Origin: Propionibacterium sp.
GTDB lineage: Bacteria > Actinomycetota > Actinomycetes > Propionibacteriales > Propionibacteriaceae
Length of the DNA: 7,153 nt
Direction: 5' to 3'
Assembly: GCA_012719335.1 (NCBI GenBank)
Contig: JAAYAO010000167.1
Location: 1-7,153, forward strand
How positions within the stretch are numbered: the first letter of the stretch is position 1; each line of letters opens with the position of its first letter. Below are positions 5,606 through 7,153 of the stretch, piece after piece. Below the pieces are notes generated by a model. That model was not told the origin of the DNA and did not search any database. It was given only the letters and a program-made list of their open reading frames with translations. Position numbers and translations under genes: made by a program.

Positions 5606-7153
5606 TCACCTCGAGGTTGGGTTGGTGGTGCCGGCGGTGCCGGCGGGGATCGGTTCGGGGTGGGTGTCCGGATCGGTGAGCAGGCCTCGCGAACCCAACC
5701 ACCAGGCGTAGGTTTCGGCGAGCAGCCCGGCCACGGTGCGGGTGATCAGCAGGGTGGGCAGGCCGAAGGTCGACCAGATCACCCCGGCCAGGACGGGTGC
5801 GCCGAGTTCACCGAGATCCTCCGCCGAGCTCATCAGGGCCAGGGTCTGGGCGCGACGCGGCGGGTCCAGGGCCGAAACCCGCGCCATCACCGCTCCCCAG
5901 GCGGGGCGGAAGGCGGCCTTGCCGACGTCGTCGGTGACCTTGCCGGCGATCAGCCCCGGGTAGCCGGGGAACACCAGCCACACCAGGGACGACACGATGT
6001 TGCCGACCGCCCGCACACCCAACACCAGTTTCAGGCTGATCCGGTCGGCGACCCAGCCCCAGACCGGCCCGCTCAGGGCGACCACGGCGGTGAAGGCGTA
6101 CATCGTGGACGCCGCCGCAGCGGGCAACCCCATGTGTTCGACCGCCAACACCGGCAGCAGGTTCGACATCAGGTACGCGGTGCCGGTCATCAACGCGCCG
6201 AGCAGCGCATAGGGCGCCAGCGATGCCTTCAGGGCCGCCGGCAGGGGCGCCCGTTTCTCCGGCCGCGGCACCACCAGCCCGGTGACACTCGGCCCGCGCA
6301 AACCGGTGATCACCAGCAGCAACGGGATCGCCGACAGCACTGTGGCAACGGTGAATACCGCCGCGTAGTTGCCGGCCAGGGCGGTGATCAGCACCCCGGC
6401 GCCCACCTGCCCCGACGACCCGGCGACGGTCTTGGCGGTCTGGTACCAGGCGAAGCGCTGCGCGACCGCCTTCTTGCCGCCCAGCGCCGCCAACACGGTG
6501 GACGCCGACGGGTCGCGCAGCGCGATCGACACCCCGTGCAACCCGCGGGCCGCAAAGAGATGGGCCGGGGTCGAGGCGAACACCAGGGCCAACACCACCA
6601 GGGTGCGCAATGCCACGGCGATCACGAAGGCCTGCCGCACCCCGATCCGGTCGATGGCCCGACCCATCAGGGGTTTCAGCACCACCGCCACCGCGGTGTT
6701 GGTGGCGAGCAGCATGCCGATGCCACCCAACGACATGCCCATCGACCAGGCGTACAGCGGCAGCGAGAAGCTGAGCAGCCCGAAGGCCAGCCGGGACAGG
6801 AATCCCTCGGCCACCACCACCTTCAGTGGGCCGCTGTCGTCGTCGCGGCGCCGGATGCGCACCGGCCCGTATACGTAGCCGAAGGCCACCACCGCGCAGA
6901 CCAGAATGCACGCCCCGAGCACCGCGATGGAGAAGCCCGCCCACCGCATCACCAGGGCGTCCCGGGCGGCCTCCAACGGCATCATGGACGCCGCGGCGAG
7001 GTACCAGCCGGACTGTTCGCCGACGGTGACCGGCATCGCCAACACCAGATACCGGACGGTACCGGTGTCCACCTCGACGAACTCGGCCGGCCCACCACCG
7101 TCGAGCACGGCCCGCACCGCGGGGGAGTCGGGCACCCGGGTGTCCGCGCCGGG
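5606..7153 (-). CDS. MFS transporter with N-terminal extracytoplasmic domain (5' partial)
   Basis: The frame is open to the right edge, so the N-terminus is missing; 515 residues are visible. The first ~65 (including EFVEVDTGTVRYLVLAMPV, GWYLAAASMMPLEAARD) are soluble, and their pattern just before a helix resembles the end of a Cache-type sensor domain. A membrane helix follows (about 73-95, FSIAVLGACILVCAVVAFGY), then a basic/acidic linker (RIRRRDDD). The rest is a major facilitator core of about 12 helices, with motif-A-like loops GRAIDRIGVRQ in the first half and WGWVADRISLK in the second, and a short Pro/Thr-rich C-terminal tail. MFS proteins exchange small molecules using ion gradients; ordinary members are ~400 residues and lack this front part. 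A GTG at 7135 could serve as a start but would cut the ectodomain and leave no signal helix. It is co-transcribed with the ATP-grasp gene 5 nt downstream. Substrate unknown. Confidence 0.87.
   Translation of the reverse strand, partial: PGADTRVPDSPAVRAVLDGGGPAEFVEVDTGTVRYLVLAMPVTVGEQSGWYLAAASMMPLEAARDALVMRWAGFSIAVLGACILVCAVVAFGYVYGPVRIRRRDDDSGPLKVVVAEGFLSRLAFGLLSFSLPLYAWSMGMSLGGIGMLLATNTAVAVVLKPLMGRAIDRIGVRQAFVIAVALRTLVVLALVFASTPAHLFAARGLHGVSIALRDPSASTVLAALGGKKAVAQRFAWYQTAKTVAGSSGQVGAGVLITALAGNYAAVFTVATVLSAIPLLLVITGLRGPSVTGLVVPRPEKRAPLPAALKASLAPYALLGALMTGTAYLMSNLLPVLAVEHMGLPAAAASTMYAFTAVVALSGPVWGWVADRISLKLVLGVRAVGNIVSSLVWLVFPGYPGLIAGKVTDDVGKAAFRPAWGAVMARVSALDPPRRAQTLALMSSAEDLGELGAPVLAGVIWSTFGLPTLLITRTVAGLLAETYAWWLGSRGLLTDPDTHPEPIPAGTAGTTNPTSR
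5607..5612 (-). promoter_or_regulatory. Ribosome binding site of the ATP-grasp gene overlapping the transporter stop
   Basis: On the minus strand GAGGTG lies 6 nt before the ATG at 5600, and its last two bases are the first two of the transporter's TGA (5608-5606). A ribosome terminating on the transporter would sit on this site, which favours re-initiation. It lies in a 10-bp palindrome, ACCTCGAGGT (5608-5617). It is the clearest Shine-Dalgarno in the window and fixes the ATP-grasp start. Confidence 0.85.

Overview
The window is about two-thirds G+C, with strong third-position G/C bias, GTG starts, tightly packed genes and several start sites that look leaderless. It carries a DUF1707/LiaF-like envelope protein, and a GT87 enzyme next to a PIG-V-like enzyme. 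Together these point to a high-GC Actinomycetota chromosome. The intergenic repeat near the left edge resembles repeats I associate with Propionibacteriales, but that finer placement is only a guess.

Layout. Bases 1-370 hold no convincing complete gene. They contain four copies of a ~35-41 bp nested-palindrome repeat, three in plus and one in inverted orientation. Then comes a plus-strand operon of two GT-C fold membrane glycosyltransferases, a GT87/DUF2029-type protein (371-1741) and a PIG-V-like mannosyltransferase (1738-2889), whose stop and start codons overlap by 4 nt. A minus-strand DUF1707 + LiaF-like protein (2917-3591) and a plus-strand M48 zinc metallopeptidase (3675-4676) diverge from an 83-bp promoter region with a TANNNT-like element at each start. 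The 141-bp gap after the peptidase is almost filled by a long imperfect inverted repeat (4681-4809) and separates convergent genes. The right part is a minus-strand operon. A partial MFS transporter with an N-terminal extracytoplasmic region and an extra membrane helix (5606-7153, 5' end outside the window) is followed by a small ATP-grasp protein (4818-5600). The ATP-grasp Shine-Dalgarno overlaps the transporter's stop codon.

How the genes may work together. The two glycosyltransferases probably use a polyprenyl-phosphate sugar outside the membrane to build an envelope glycan or glycolipid. The DUF1707 protein and M48 peptidase look like envelope or membrane-quality functions sharing one regulatory region. 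The MFS/ATP-grasp pair is the best candidate for an undescribed system: a cytoplasmic ATP-dependent ligase or kinase translationally coupled to a transporter that seems to carry its own sensor-like ectodomain. Substrates cannot be read from the sequence.
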